Positions 14,269 through 20,694 of a DNA stretch of 21,098 nucleotides are shown piece after piece. The notes beneath the pieces are model-generated. The model made no database searches, was not told the DNA's origin, and saw only the letters and a list, made by a program, of their open reading frames with translations. The position numbers and the translations under genes were made by a program. Position 1 is the first letter of the stretch, and every line of letters begins with the position of its first letter. This stretch comes from DASSKK01 sp035690495 (lineage in GTDB: Bacteria > Actinomycetota > Actinomycetes > Propionibacteriales > Nocardioidaceae). The stretch spans positions 1-21,098 of the forward strand of contig DASSKK010000080.1 of assembly GCA_035690495.1 (NCBI GenBank). The letters run 5' to 3'.

Positions 14269-14697
14269 ATGCCCCCCAAGAAGAAGATCGCCGCGCTGGT
14301 CAAGGTGCAGCTGCAGGCCGGTGCGGCCACCCCCGCGCCGCCGGTCGGCACCGCCCTGGGCCCGCATGGCGTGAACATCATGGAGTTCTGCAAGGCGTAC
14401 AACGCCGAGACCGAGGCGATGCGCGGCAACGTCATCCCCGTGGAGATCACCATCTACGAGGACCGCTCGTTCACGTTCATCACCAAGACGCCTCCCGCCG
14501 CCGAGCTGATCAAGAAGGCCGCCGGGCTGCAGAAGGGATCGGGTGTCCCGCACAAGGAGAAGGTCGGCAAGCTGACCAAGGACCAGGTGCGTGAGATCGC
14601 CACGACCAAGATGCCGGACCTGAACGCCAACACTGTCGAGCAGGCCATGAAGATCGTCGAGGGGACCGCCCGCTCGATGGGCGTCGAAACAAGCTAG
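14269..14697 (+). CDS. rplK: 50S ribosomal protein L11
   Basis: This 142-residue protein forms the L11 stalk base that binds 23S rRNA in the GTPase-associated centre. The N-terminal domain has KVQLQAGAATPAPPVGTALGPHGVNIMEFCKAYN, the Pro-rich factor-facing segment. The C-terminal RNA-binding domain includes KTPPAAELIKKAAGLQKGSG and ends NTVEQAMKIVEGTARSMGV. The ATG at 14269 has AGAGGAA just upstream. It is separated from nusG by a 208 bp structured spacer and followed by rplA after 80 bp. Confidence 0.97.
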   Translation: MPPKKKIAALVKVQLQAGAATPAPPVGTALGPHGVNIMEFCKAYNAETEAMRGNVIPVEITIYEDRSFTFITKTPPAAELIKKAAGLQKGSGVPHKEKVGKLTKDQVREIATTKMPDLNANTVEQAMKIVEGTARSMGVETS

Positions 14698-14727
14698 GAA
14701 ACAGGGACTCAACAACCCAGCAACACA

Positions 14728-14757
14728 TGTGGCAGGGCGGCGCTCGCCCGGACCACA
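14728..14757 (+). promoter_or_regulatory. Stem-loop in the rplK-rplA spacer, upstream of the rplA ribosome-binding site
   Basis: TGTGG (14728-14732) pairs with CCACA (14753-14757), and GGGCG (14735-14739) with CGCCC (14745-14749). A 2/3 nt asymmetric internal loop separates the two stems, and the apical loop is 5 nt. The rplA ribosome-binding site AAAGGAA begins about 7 nt later. L1 autoregulates the rplKA operon in other bacteria through an rRNA-like mRNA site. A stem with an asymmetric loop here could be such a site, but I do not see the full L1 consensus. Confidence 0.4.
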
Positions 14758-14777
14758 CCTGGTGAAAGGAACCAGTC

Positions 14778-15488
14778 ATGCAGCGCAGCAAGAGCTACCG
14801 GTCAGCGTCCGAGTCGATCGACAAGGACACGCTGTACTCCCCGGCCGAGGCGATCAAGATCGCGAAGGCCGCGAGCAAGAGGAAGTTCGACGAGACCGTC
14901 GACGTCGCGATGCGCCTCGGGGTCGACCCACGCAAGGCCGACCAGATGGTCCGCGGCACGGTGAACCTGCCGCACGGCACGGGCAAGACCGCCCGCGTCC
15001 TTGTCTTCGCCAACGCCGCGATGGCAGACGCGGCCCGCGAGGCCGGAGCCGACTTCGTCGGCGGCGACGAGATGATCGAGAAGGTCAACGGCGGCTGGCT
15101 CGACTTCGACGCCGTGGTCGCCACGCCCGACATGATGGGCAAGGTCGGCCGGCTCGGGCGGGTGCTCGGCCCTCGGGGGCTGATGCCGAACCCCAAGACG
15201 GGCACCGTCACGCCGGACGTCGCCAAGGCCGTCTCCGACATCAAGGGCGGCAAGATCGAGTTCCGCGTGGACCGGCACGCCAACCTGCACTTCATCATCG
15301 GAAAGGCGTCGTTCACCGAGGCCCAGCTGGCCGACAACTATGCGGCCGCGGTCGAGGAGGTGCTTCGGCTCAAGCCGTCCTCGTCCAAGGGCCGCTACGT
15401 GAAGAAGGTCACCGTCTCGACCACGATGGGGCCAGGCATCGCCATCGACCCGAACAAGACGCGCAGCGTAGCCGCCGACGAGTCCTGA
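14778..15488 (+). CDS. rplA: 50S ribosomal protein L1
   Basis: This 236-residue protein is the mobile L1 stalk protein that assists E-site tRNA release and represses translation of its own operon in many bacteria. Domain I has KFDETVDVAMRLGVDPRKADQMVRGTVNLPHGTGK, a strong family signature. Domain II includes KVGRLGRVLGPRGLMPNPKTGTVT. The C-terminal part contains KGGKIEFRVDRHANLHFIIGKASF and KGRYVKKVTVSTTMGPGI. The ATG at 14778 has an AAAGGAA ribosome-binding site. The gene converges with the DnaB-like ATPase, the stops being 14 bp apart. Confidence 0.97.
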   Translation: MQRSKSYRSASESIDKDTLYSPAEAIKIAKAASKRKFDETVDVAMRLGVDPRKADQMVRGTVNLPHGTGKTARVLVFANAAMADAAREAGADFVGGDEMIEKVNGGWLDFDAVVATPDMMGKVGRLGRVLGPRGLMPNPKTGTVTPDVAKAVSDIKGGKIEFRVDRHANLHFIIGKASFTEAQLADNYAAAVEEVLRLKPSSSKGRYVKKVTVSTTMGPGIAIDPNKTRSVAADES

Positions 15489-15502
15489 GATCGTCCGAGC
15501 GA

Positions 15503-16501
15503 CTAGTCGACGAACACCCGCTCGTCGACCAGCTGCTCGGCCACCGCGCGTCCCTCGGTCTCGAAGCGCGCCTGCTCGAAGCGCTTCTGGAACTCTATGT
15601 CGATGCCGACCCGCCCAGACCGGTTCTTCTCGATCGTCAGGATCGCCCAGTGCCGGAACCGCTCGGCGTTGCCGATGTTGTAGACCAGGTGGTGGCGAGC
15701 GACCACGTCGTACTTGTTGTTCAGCAGCAGCACCGTGTCCGCCTCGTAGGCGAGCGCCGACGAGCCGCGCAGGTTGTTGACGCGCATCCGCTTGCCGGCG
15801 TTGAGCCCCTCCTTGTCGGAGGCGACGATGGCGAGGATCGGTACGTCGTGGTCCAGCGCCAGGTCCTTCATCCCCTCGACCACGGTCGTGATCCGTTCGG
15901 AGTCGTCGGTGGCGCCGGGCACGTGCACCTTCTGGAGGTAGTCGACCACCACGAGCGGCGGTTGCCCGCTCTCCTCGCCGACCGCCCCTATGGCATCGGC
16001 GATGACCTCCAGGCTGGTGGCGTTGCCGGTGGAACGGTGCATGGTGAGCCGGTCGGCGTACTCCTGGACGACCGCGAGCGCCTTCGCACCGCCGTCGGTG
16101 TGTCCCAGACGCTCGCTGAGGGAGCCTGTCAGCCCGTCGGCGGCCTCGAAGGTGGCCCGGATCCGGTTGATCGTCGGCGGCTCGCTGACGCCGAGCAGGC
16201 CGGCCTCCATCGCCACCAGCCGGATCAGCAGAGTGGGCAGGTCGTGCTCGTAGGAGAAGAACAGCACCGAACGCCCCGAGCGGGCGACGTTGCGGGCCAC
16301 CTGGAGCGCCCAGGTGGTCTTGCCGAGACCCTGCGGTCCACCGAGCAAGATCAGCTCCCCGGAGCGGACGCCGCCGCTCAGGTTGATGTCGAGCATCTCG
16401 AATCCGGTCGGCCACACCCGCGCCGCGGCGTGCGATCCGGCCTTGACGCGGTAGTCGGCCTGCTCGAGCACACCACTCAGCGTTTCCAAAGAGAGGTCCA
16501 C
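15503..16501 (-). CDS. Stand-alone DnaB-type helicase C-terminal (RecA-fold) ATPase
   Basis: This 332-residue protein is built only of the DnaB C-terminal motor domain. Walker A is GGPQGLGKTT (residues 54-63), the catalytic Glu is in FFSYEHD (Glu85), and Walker B is PPLVVVDYLQ (Asp187). The RGSSALAYEAD block (245-255) matches RGSGAIEQDAD of DnaB, and LTIEKNRSGRVG (289-299) matches the AKQRNGPTG strand. The DnaB N-terminal collar domain, which recruits primase and supports ring assembly, is missing; only about 40 residues precede the motor. It is therefore not the replicative helicase. The GTG at 16501 is the first start giving a clean domain. The longer upstream frame is low complexity and overlaps the rplJ leader. 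The function is unknown; a DNA-repair, RadA/KaiC-like or regulatory ATPase role is possible. It lies antisense between rplA and rplJ. Confidence 0.8.
   Translation of the reverse strand: MDLSLETLSGVLEQADYRVKAGSHAAARVWPTGFEMLDINLSGGVRSGELILLGGPQGLGKTTWALQVARNVARSGRSVLFFSYEHDLPTLLIRLVAMEAGLLGVSEPPTINRIRATFEAADGLTGSLSERLGHTDGGAKALAVVQEYADRLTMHRSTGNATSLEVIADAIGAVGEESGQPPLVVVDYLQKVHVPGATDDSERITTVVEGMKDLALDHDVPILAIVASDKEGLNAGKRMRVNNLRGSSALAYEADTVLLLNNKYDVVARHHLVYNIGNAERFRHWAILTIEKNRSGRVGIDIEFQKRFEQARFETEGRAVAEQLVDERVFVD
15506..15529. terminator. Possible bidirectional hairpin at the rplA / DnaB-like convergence
   Basis: GTCGACGA (15506-15513) and TCGTCGAC (15522-15529) form a perfect 8 bp stem with an 8 nt loop, 17 bp beyond the rplA stop. 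It lies inside the last codons of the convergent ATPase gene. It could end rplK-rplA transcription. There is no T-run and it is inside coding sequence, so the call is weak. Confidence 0.3.
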
Positions 16502-16604
16502 CGGCCTATTGCAGCACTGCCTGGCGCGCCGCGCCCGGGAATCGGAGGTTTTCGCCGGCGGATCGCGGGGGGCAAGCCGGGGCGGGCATGCCCAGTCCGC
16601 GATT

Positions 16605-16632
16605 TTGCGCCTCGTGATGCGTCCCGTAGAGT
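16605..16632 (+). promoter_or_regulatory. Probable promoter of rplJ-rplL
   Basis: TTGCGC (16605-16610) and TAGAGT (16627-16632) are separated by 16 bp, a plausible housekeeping sigma promoter in high-GC DNA. A perfect 10 bp palindrome GGGCATGCCC (16584-16593) lies just upstream of the -35. Transcription from here would give a leader of more than 200 nt before rplJ, fitting the leader RNA below. The 16502-16604 stretch should also contain the divergent promoter of the DnaB-like gene; I see no clear boxes for it. Confidence 0.45.
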
Positions 16633-16689
16633 ATGCCGCGAAACCAGAGACCGCCGGTTGTCGGCGTACTCGCAGCGTCAAGGCGAGCA

Positions 16690-16855
16690 TCCCGGCTGAA
16701 GGTCCCGCGATGCGGGCGGCCTGCGCAGGTGACACTCGACCGACAGGATCATCCATGATCCTCGCGCCCCGTGCCCTGCGCCGGGGCGTTCGTGCGTTCC
16801 AGGGCCCTTCCGCACGTCTTTGGACCATGCAATTCCCGTTGCGAAACCGCGGAAG
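16690..16855 (+). ncRNA. L10-type ribosomal protein leader (autoregulatory 5' UTR)
   Basis: The spacer before rplJ carries a dense series of hairpins. CCCGC/GCGGG lies at 16704-16716, and the palindrome CCTGCGCAGG followed by TGAC at 16720-16733. GGATCAT-cc-ATGATCC is at 16746-16761, and CGCCCC/GGGGCG at 16765-16788 around a loop with CCTGCGCC. The CCTGCGCAGGTGAC element directly upstream of rplJ matches my memory of the L10 leader family. In that family the L10(L12)4 complex binds a kink-turn and represses translation. The boundaries are approximate. Confidence 0.65.
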
Positions 16856-16863
16856 GACACACC

Positions 16864-17442
16864 ATGGCGCGACCAGACAAGGCCGCCGACGTAGCGCAGC
16901 TCGTGGAGTCGTTCCAGGAGTCCGCCGGCGCCGTGCTGACCGACTACCGAGGTCTGAGCGTCAAGCAGCTCCAGGACCTTCGTCGCTCGCTCGGCGAGAA
17001 CGCGAGCTACGCCGTCGTCAAGAACACGCTCACCAAGATCGCGGCCGGCGAGGCGGGTGTCGAGGGCTTCGACTCGCTGCTGACCGGCCCGACCGCCATC
17101 GCGTTCATCAACGGCGATGTGGTCGAGGCGGCGAAGGGCCTGCGTGACTTCGCCAAGGCGAACCCGGCGCTGATCATCAAGGGCGGCTACATGGACGGTG
17201 CGTCCGTCGATGCCGCGCAGATCGCCAAGCTCGCCGAGCTGGAGTCCCGCGAGGTGCTGCTGGGCAAGATGGCCGGCGCGATGCTCGCGTCGCTGAGTCA
17301 GGCGGCCAGCCTGTTCAACGCTCCGCTCTCCCAGGCGGCCCGGCTCGCCGGGGCGCTGCAGGCCAAGCTCGAGGAGGGGCGGCCCGCCGAGGGCAGCGCC
17401 GCACCCGAGGGCACTGACAGCACCGACAGCACCGACAACTGA
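16864..17442 (+). CDS. rplJ: 50S ribosomal protein L10
   Basis: This 192-residue protein forms the base of the ribosomal stalk, anchoring L7/L12 dimers to 23S rRNA. The start ARPDKAADVAQLVESFQES and the motif GAVLTDYRGLSVKQLQDLR are family hallmarks. NASYAVVKNTLTKIAA and GPTAIAFINGD follow, and a C-terminal helix (about 145-170) is the L12 dock. The tail ends in Thr/Asp-Ser repeats (TDSTDSTDN). I chose the ATG at 16864, which has GGAAGG upstream. The longer frame to 16771 is the leader, not protein. rplL follows after 81 bp, which include a GGCGG-cgc-CCGCC hairpin at 17486-17498. Confidence 0.97.
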   Translation: MARPDKAADVAQLVESFQESAGAVLTDYRGLSVKQLQDLRRSLGENASYAVVKNTLTKIAAGEAGVEGFDSLLTGPTAIAFINGDVVEAAKGLRDFAKANPALIIKGGYMDGASVDAAQIAKLAELESREVLLGKMAGAMLASLSQAASLFNAPLSQAARLAGALQAKLEEGRPAEGSAAPEGTDSTDSTDN

Positions 17443-17523
17443 CCCACCACCTATTCGTCCCCCTCCGCCCCACCCAAGAAAACCAGGCGGCGCCCGCCGT
17501 CGATGAATGGAAGGAACGCCCCC

Positions 17524-17916
17524 ATGGCGAAGCTCAGCACCGACGAGCTGCTCGACGCATTCAAGGAGATGACCCTCCTCGAGCTGAGCGAGTTCGTGAA
17601 GCAGTTCGAGGACACCTTCGGCGTGACCGCCGCGGCGCCCGTGGCGGTGGCAGCCCCTGCCGGTGCCGTCGGCGGCGGTGAGGCCGCCGAGGCAGCCGTC
17701 GAGCAGGACGAGTTCGACGTCGTCCTCGAGGCGGCCGGCGACAAGAAGATCAATGTGATCAAGGAGGTGCGCTCCCTGACCAGCCTGGGCCTCAAGGAGG
17801 CCAAGGAGCTGGTGGAGGCCGCCCCCAAGCCGGTTCTCGAGAAGGTCAACAAGGAAGCCGCCGAGAAGGCCAAGGAGGCCCTCGAGGGCGCGGGAGCCAG
17901 CGTCACCGTCAAGTAG
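17524..17916 (+). CDS. rplL: 50S ribosomal protein L7/L12
   Basis: This 130-residue stalk protein recruits translation GTPases. The N-terminal dimerisation domain is MAKLSTDELLDAFKEMTLLELSEFVKQFEDTFGV. A flexible Ala/Gly/Val hinge (VAVAAPAGAVGGGEAAEAAV) follows. The C-terminal domain has EFDVVLEAAGDKKINVIKEVR and LTSLGLKEAKELVEAAPKPV, the factor-binding face. The ATG at 17524 has GGAAGGAA upstream; an in-frame ATG at 17503 would only add part of the ribosome-binding region. rpoB does not follow directly: a strong hairpin and an Mce operon come next. Confidence 0.97.
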   Translation: MAKLSTDELLDAFKEMTLLELSEFVKQFEDTFGVTAAAPVAVAAPAGAVGGGEAAEAAVEQDEFDVVLEAAGDKKINVIKEVRSLTSLGLKEAKELVEAAPKPVLEKVNKEAAEKAKEALEGAGASVTVK

Positions 17917-17945
17917 CCCGCGTGAGGCGAGCAGCCTCTGCACCG

Positions 17946-17983
17946 CGAACGGCGGCCATCCGAACCAGGATGGCCGCCGTTCG
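17946..17983 (+). terminator. Strong hairpin terminator after rplL
   Basis: A perfect 16 bp stem, CGAACGGCGGCCATCC at 17946-17961 with its complement at 17968-17983, closes a 6 nt loop (GAACCA), 29 bp after the rplL stop. There is no proper T-run after it (TGCTGTGTG), as is common in actinobacteria. It separates rplJ-rplL from the Mce operon. Confidence 0.85.
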
Positions 17984-18095
17984 TGCTGTGTGGGGGCCTG
18001 TCTCGCGCACGCCTCCGCACCGTAACCTCGCGGTTGTTTACTCGTTGGTAGGACTGGGCAGAACGACCGCAGGGCCGGGAAGAGGGAGGGCGCAC

Positions 18096-19049
18096 GTGGG
18101 CGTCGAGATCAAGGTCGAAGGGCTCACAAAGTCCTTCGGCAAGCAGCTGATCTGGGGTGACGTGAGCCTGACGATCCCTGCCGGCGAGATCTGCGTGATG
18201 CTCGGCCCCTCGGGCACCGGCAAGTCGGTGTTCCTCAAGGCGCTCATCGGCCTGCTCAAGCCTGACAGGGGCAGCATCCTGATCGAGGGCACCGACATCG
18301 CGACCTGCTCGGAGAAGCAGCTCTACGAGGTCCGAAAGCTTTTCGGAGTGCTCTTCCAGGACGGCGCGATGTTCGGGTCGATGACCATCTACGACAACGT
18401 CGCGTTCCCCCTGCGCGAGCACACCAACAGGTCCGAGAACGAGATCCGCGACATTGTGATGGAGAAGATGGAGCTCGTGGGGCTGCTCGGGTCGGAGGGC
18501 AAGCTCCCCGGGGAGATCTCCGGCGGCATGCGCAAACGCGCCGGTTTGGCCCGCGGACTGGTCCTGGACCCCGAGATCCTGTTGTTCGACGAGCCCGACT
18601 CGGGGCTCGACCCGGTCCGCACAGCGTTCTTGAACCAGCTGATCGTCGACCTGAACGCGCAGATCGACGCGACCATGCTCATCGTCACCCACGACGTGAA
18701 CACCGCTCGCACCGTCCCGGACAACATCGGTCTGCTCTACCACAAGCACCTGGCCATGTTCGGCCCGCGCGAGATGCTGCTGTCGTCCGAGGAGCCGGTG
18801 GTCAGGCAGTTCCTGAATGCCCAGCGCATCGGCCCGATTGGCATGTCGGAGGAGAAGGACGCCGACGAGCTGGCGGCCGAGGAGGGGCAGGAGCTGCCAC
18901 CGCTCCCGCCCATACCGATGCAGATCGAGCCTTCGAACGGGATCGCGCGACGCAGTCAGCGCCCGCCCGGCGAGTGGTGCCGCGAGAACGGCGTGACCCC
19001 GCCGCCGGGGTCGTTCGACGAGTCCATGTCGATGGCGCCGGGAGCCTGA
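18096..19049 (+). CDS. mkl: Mce-transport ATPase, MceG/Mkl (MlaF-like ABC ATP-binding protein)
   Basis: This 317-residue protein is the cytoplasmic motor of an Mce lipid/steroid importer. ABC motifs in order are Walker A GPSGTGKS (about residue 38), the Q loop VLFQDGAMFGSMTIYDNV, the signature ISGGMRKRAGLARGL, Walker B ILLFDEPDSGLDPV and the H loop VTHD. The F-Q-D-G-A-L/M-F pattern and GGMRKR signature are specific to the Mla/Mce subgroup. Beyond the ATPase (after about residue 245) is a tail with an acidic/Pro-rich stretch and PPGEWCRENGVTPPPGSF, as in actinobacterial MceG proteins. The GTG at 18096 has AGAGGGAGGG upstream. The 180 bp before it hold the rplL terminator and an AACC-tcgc-GGTT repeat at 18024-18035. 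The permease gene starts 1 bp after its stop. Confidence 0.93.
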   Translation: MGVEIKVEGLTKSFGKQLIWGDVSLTIPAGEICVMLGPSGTGKSVFLKALIGLLKPDRGSILIEGTDIATCSEKQLYEVRKLFGVLFQDGAMFGSMTIYDNVAFPLREHTNRSENEIRDIVMEKMELVGLLGSEGKLPGEISGGMRKRAGLARGLVLDPEILLFDEPDSGLDPVRTAFLNQLIVDLNAQIDATMLIVTHDVNTARTVPDNIGLLYHKHLAMFGPREMLLSSEEPVVRQFLNAQRIGPIGMSEEKDADELAAEEGQELPPLPPIPMQIEPSNGIARRSQRPPGEWCRENGVTPPPGSFDESMSMAPGA

Positions 19050-19050
19050 G

Positions 19051-19836
19051 ATGTCCGCTGTCACCTCGTCGAACGTGCTTGCCCCCATCGGCACGGCGGG
19101 CAAGCTGTTCGCGTTCGGCCTCGACGTGGGACGCGGCCTGTTCCGCCGCCCGTTCCAGACCCGTGAGTTCATCCAGCAGGCCTGGTTCATCGCCTCGGTC
19201 ACCATCATCCCGACCGCCCTGGTCGCCATCCCGTTCGGCGCGGTGATCGCTCTCGAGGTCGGTGGGCTGATCAAGCAGTTCGGTGCCCAGTCATTCACCG
19301 GGTCGGCCTCAGTGCTGGCCGTCGTGCGCGAGGCGGCTCCCATCGCCACGGCCCTGCTGATCGCCGGCGCCGGCGGCTCTGCGATCGCCGCCGACCTCGG
19401 GGCGCGCAAGATCCGCGAGGAGCTCGACGCGATGATGGTGCTGGGCATCGACCCGATCCAGCGCCTGGTCGTGCCCCGAGTGCTCGCCTCCATGTTCGTC
19501 GCGGTGTTCCTCAACGGCCTGGTCAGCGTCGTCGGCGTGATGGGCGGCTACGTGTTCAACGTCGTCCTGCAGCACGGCACCCCTGGCGCCTACCTCGCCA
19601 GCTTCACCGCGCTCGCCCAGCTCCCCGACCTGTGGCAGGGGATGATCAAGGCGCTGATCTTCGGGCTCATCGCGGCCGTCGTGGCCGCCTACAAGGGCAT
19701 GAACGCCGCTGGCGGCCCCAAGGGCGTCGGCGACGCAGTCAACGAGTCCGTGGTGATCACGTTCATGTTGCTGTTCGTCGTCAACTTCATGCTCAGCGCC
19801 GTGTACTTCCAAATCGTCCCCCCGAAGACAGGCTGA
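19051..19836 (+). CDS. YrbE/MlaE-family permease of Mce transporter (first subunit)
   Basis: This is a 261-residue integral membrane protein, subunit YrbE-A of an Mce system. An N-terminal amphipathic helix (FRRPFQTREFIQQAWFIAS) precedes five or so membrane segments, including FIASVTIIPTALVAIPFGAVIALEVG. The permease core motif REAAPIATALLIAGAGGSAIAADLGARKIREELDAM is diagnostic for MlaE, including the E-E-x-D-A-M/L coupling region. It ends in a helix with VVITFMLLFVVNFMLSAVYF. The ATG at 19051 is 1 bp after mkl and has GGGAG inside the mkl end, so translation is coupled. It pairs with the next gene to form the permease heterodimer. Confidence 0.93.
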   Translation: MSAVTSSNVLAPIGTAGKLFAFGLDVGRGLFRRPFQTREFIQQAWFIASVTIIPTALVAIPFGAVIALEVGGLIKQFGAQSFTGSASVLAVVREAAPIATALLIAGAGGSAIAADLGARKIREELDAMMVLGIDPIQRLVVPRVLASMFVAVFLNGLVSVVGVMGGYVFNVVLQHGTPGAYLASFTALAQLPDLWQGMIKALIFGLIAAVVAAYKGMNAAGGPKGVGDAVNESVVITFMLLFVVNFMLSAVYFQIVPPKTG

Positions 19837-19847
19837 GGCAGGTCGAC

Positions 19848-20687
19848 ATGGCGAACACCAGCAGCACGATCAGGTCGATCTACCAGGGACCGATGAGGTC
19901 CTTGGACCAGCTCGGGCAGGAGCTGTCGTTCTTCGTGCGGGCCCTCGCCGCGACTCCGCGCACGATCGTGCACTACAAGAAGGAGATCGTCCGGCTGCTC
20001 GCCGAGGTGGCGCTCGGATCGGGAGCGCTTGCCGTGATAGGCGGCACCGTCGGGGTGATCCTCGGCCTGACCTTCTTCACCGGGACCGAGGTCGGACTGC
20101 AGGGGTACGCCGCCCTGAACCAACTCGGCACCGCGGCCTTCTCGGGGTTCGTGTCGGCCTACTTCAACACCCGCGAGATCGCCCCCCTGGTCGCCGGCAT
20201 CGGGCTGGCCGCCACGGTGGGCTGCGGCTTCACCGCCCAGCTCGGCGCGATGCGGATCTCCGAGGAGGTCGACGCGCTGGAGGTGATGGCGGTCCCGTCA
20301 CTGCCGTTCCTGGTCACCACCAGGATCATCGCCGGCCTGATCGCGATCATCCCGCTCTACGTGGTGGGCCTGTTCTCGTCGTACTTCGCGACCAGACTGA
20401 CCGTGACCAAGTTCTTCGGGCAGAGTCCCGGCACCTATGACCACTACTTCAACGAGTTCCTGCCGCCGGGAGACGTGCTGTGGTCGTTCGGCAAGGTGCT
20501 CATCTTCGCGGTGGTCGTGATCCTGATCCACTGCTACCACGGCTACCACGCCTCCGGCGGCCCGGCGGGCGTGGGCGTAGCAGTCGGTCGGGCGGTACGC
20601 ACCTCGATCGTGGCCATCAACGTCATCGACCTGTTCTTGTCGATGGCGATCTGGGGCACGACCACGACGGTGAGGTTGGCGGGTTAG
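19848..20687 (+). CDS. YrbE/MlaE-family permease of Mce transporter (second subunit)
   Basis: This is a 279-residue integral membrane protein, subunit YrbE-B. It shows a juxtamembrane region LSFFVRALAATPRTIVHYKKEIVRLLAEVALGSG and first helix AVIGGTVGVILGLTFFTGTEVGL. The MlaE core is REIAPLVAGIGLAATVGCGFTAQLGAMRISEEVDALEVM, and the C-terminal helices include VLIFAVVVILIHCYHGYHASGGPAGVG. I chose the ATG at 19848, which has AGGCAGG upstream and leaves 11 bp after the YrbE-A stop. The longer upstream frame lies within the preceding gene. It acts with YrbE-A and MceG to drive import of lipids delivered by the Mce proteins. Confidence 0.93.
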   Translation: MANTSSTIRSIYQGPMRSLDQLGQELSFFVRALAATPRTIVHYKKEIVRLLAEVALGSGALAVIGGTVGVILGLTFFTGTEVGLQGYAALNQLGTAAFSGFVSAYFNTREIAPLVAGIGLAATVGCGFTAQLGAMRISEEVDALEVMAVPSLPFLVTTRIIAGLIAIIPLYVVGLFSSYFATRLTVTKFFGQSPGTYDHYFNEFLPPGDVLWSFGKVLIFAVVVILIHCYHGYHASGGPAGVGVAVGRAVRTSIVAINVIDLFLSMAIWGTTTTVRLAG

Positions 20688-20694
20688 CGCTTCA

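Noticed and set aside
16502..16828. N-terminal extension of the DnaB-like protein up to 16828
   Set aside because: The extra 109 residues are Arg/Pro-rich with no helicase collar similarity and are antisense to the rplJ promoter and leader.
17486..17498. GGCGG-cgc-CCGCC hairpin in the rplJ-rplL spacer as an attenuator
   Set aside because: Only 5 bp with a 3 nt loop, in very GC-rich DNA; too likely by chance to claim a role.
17451..19514. 687-codon minus-strand open frame
   Set aside because: Antisense shadow of rplL, mkl and yrbE-A; His/Asp-rich, repetitive, and no domain.
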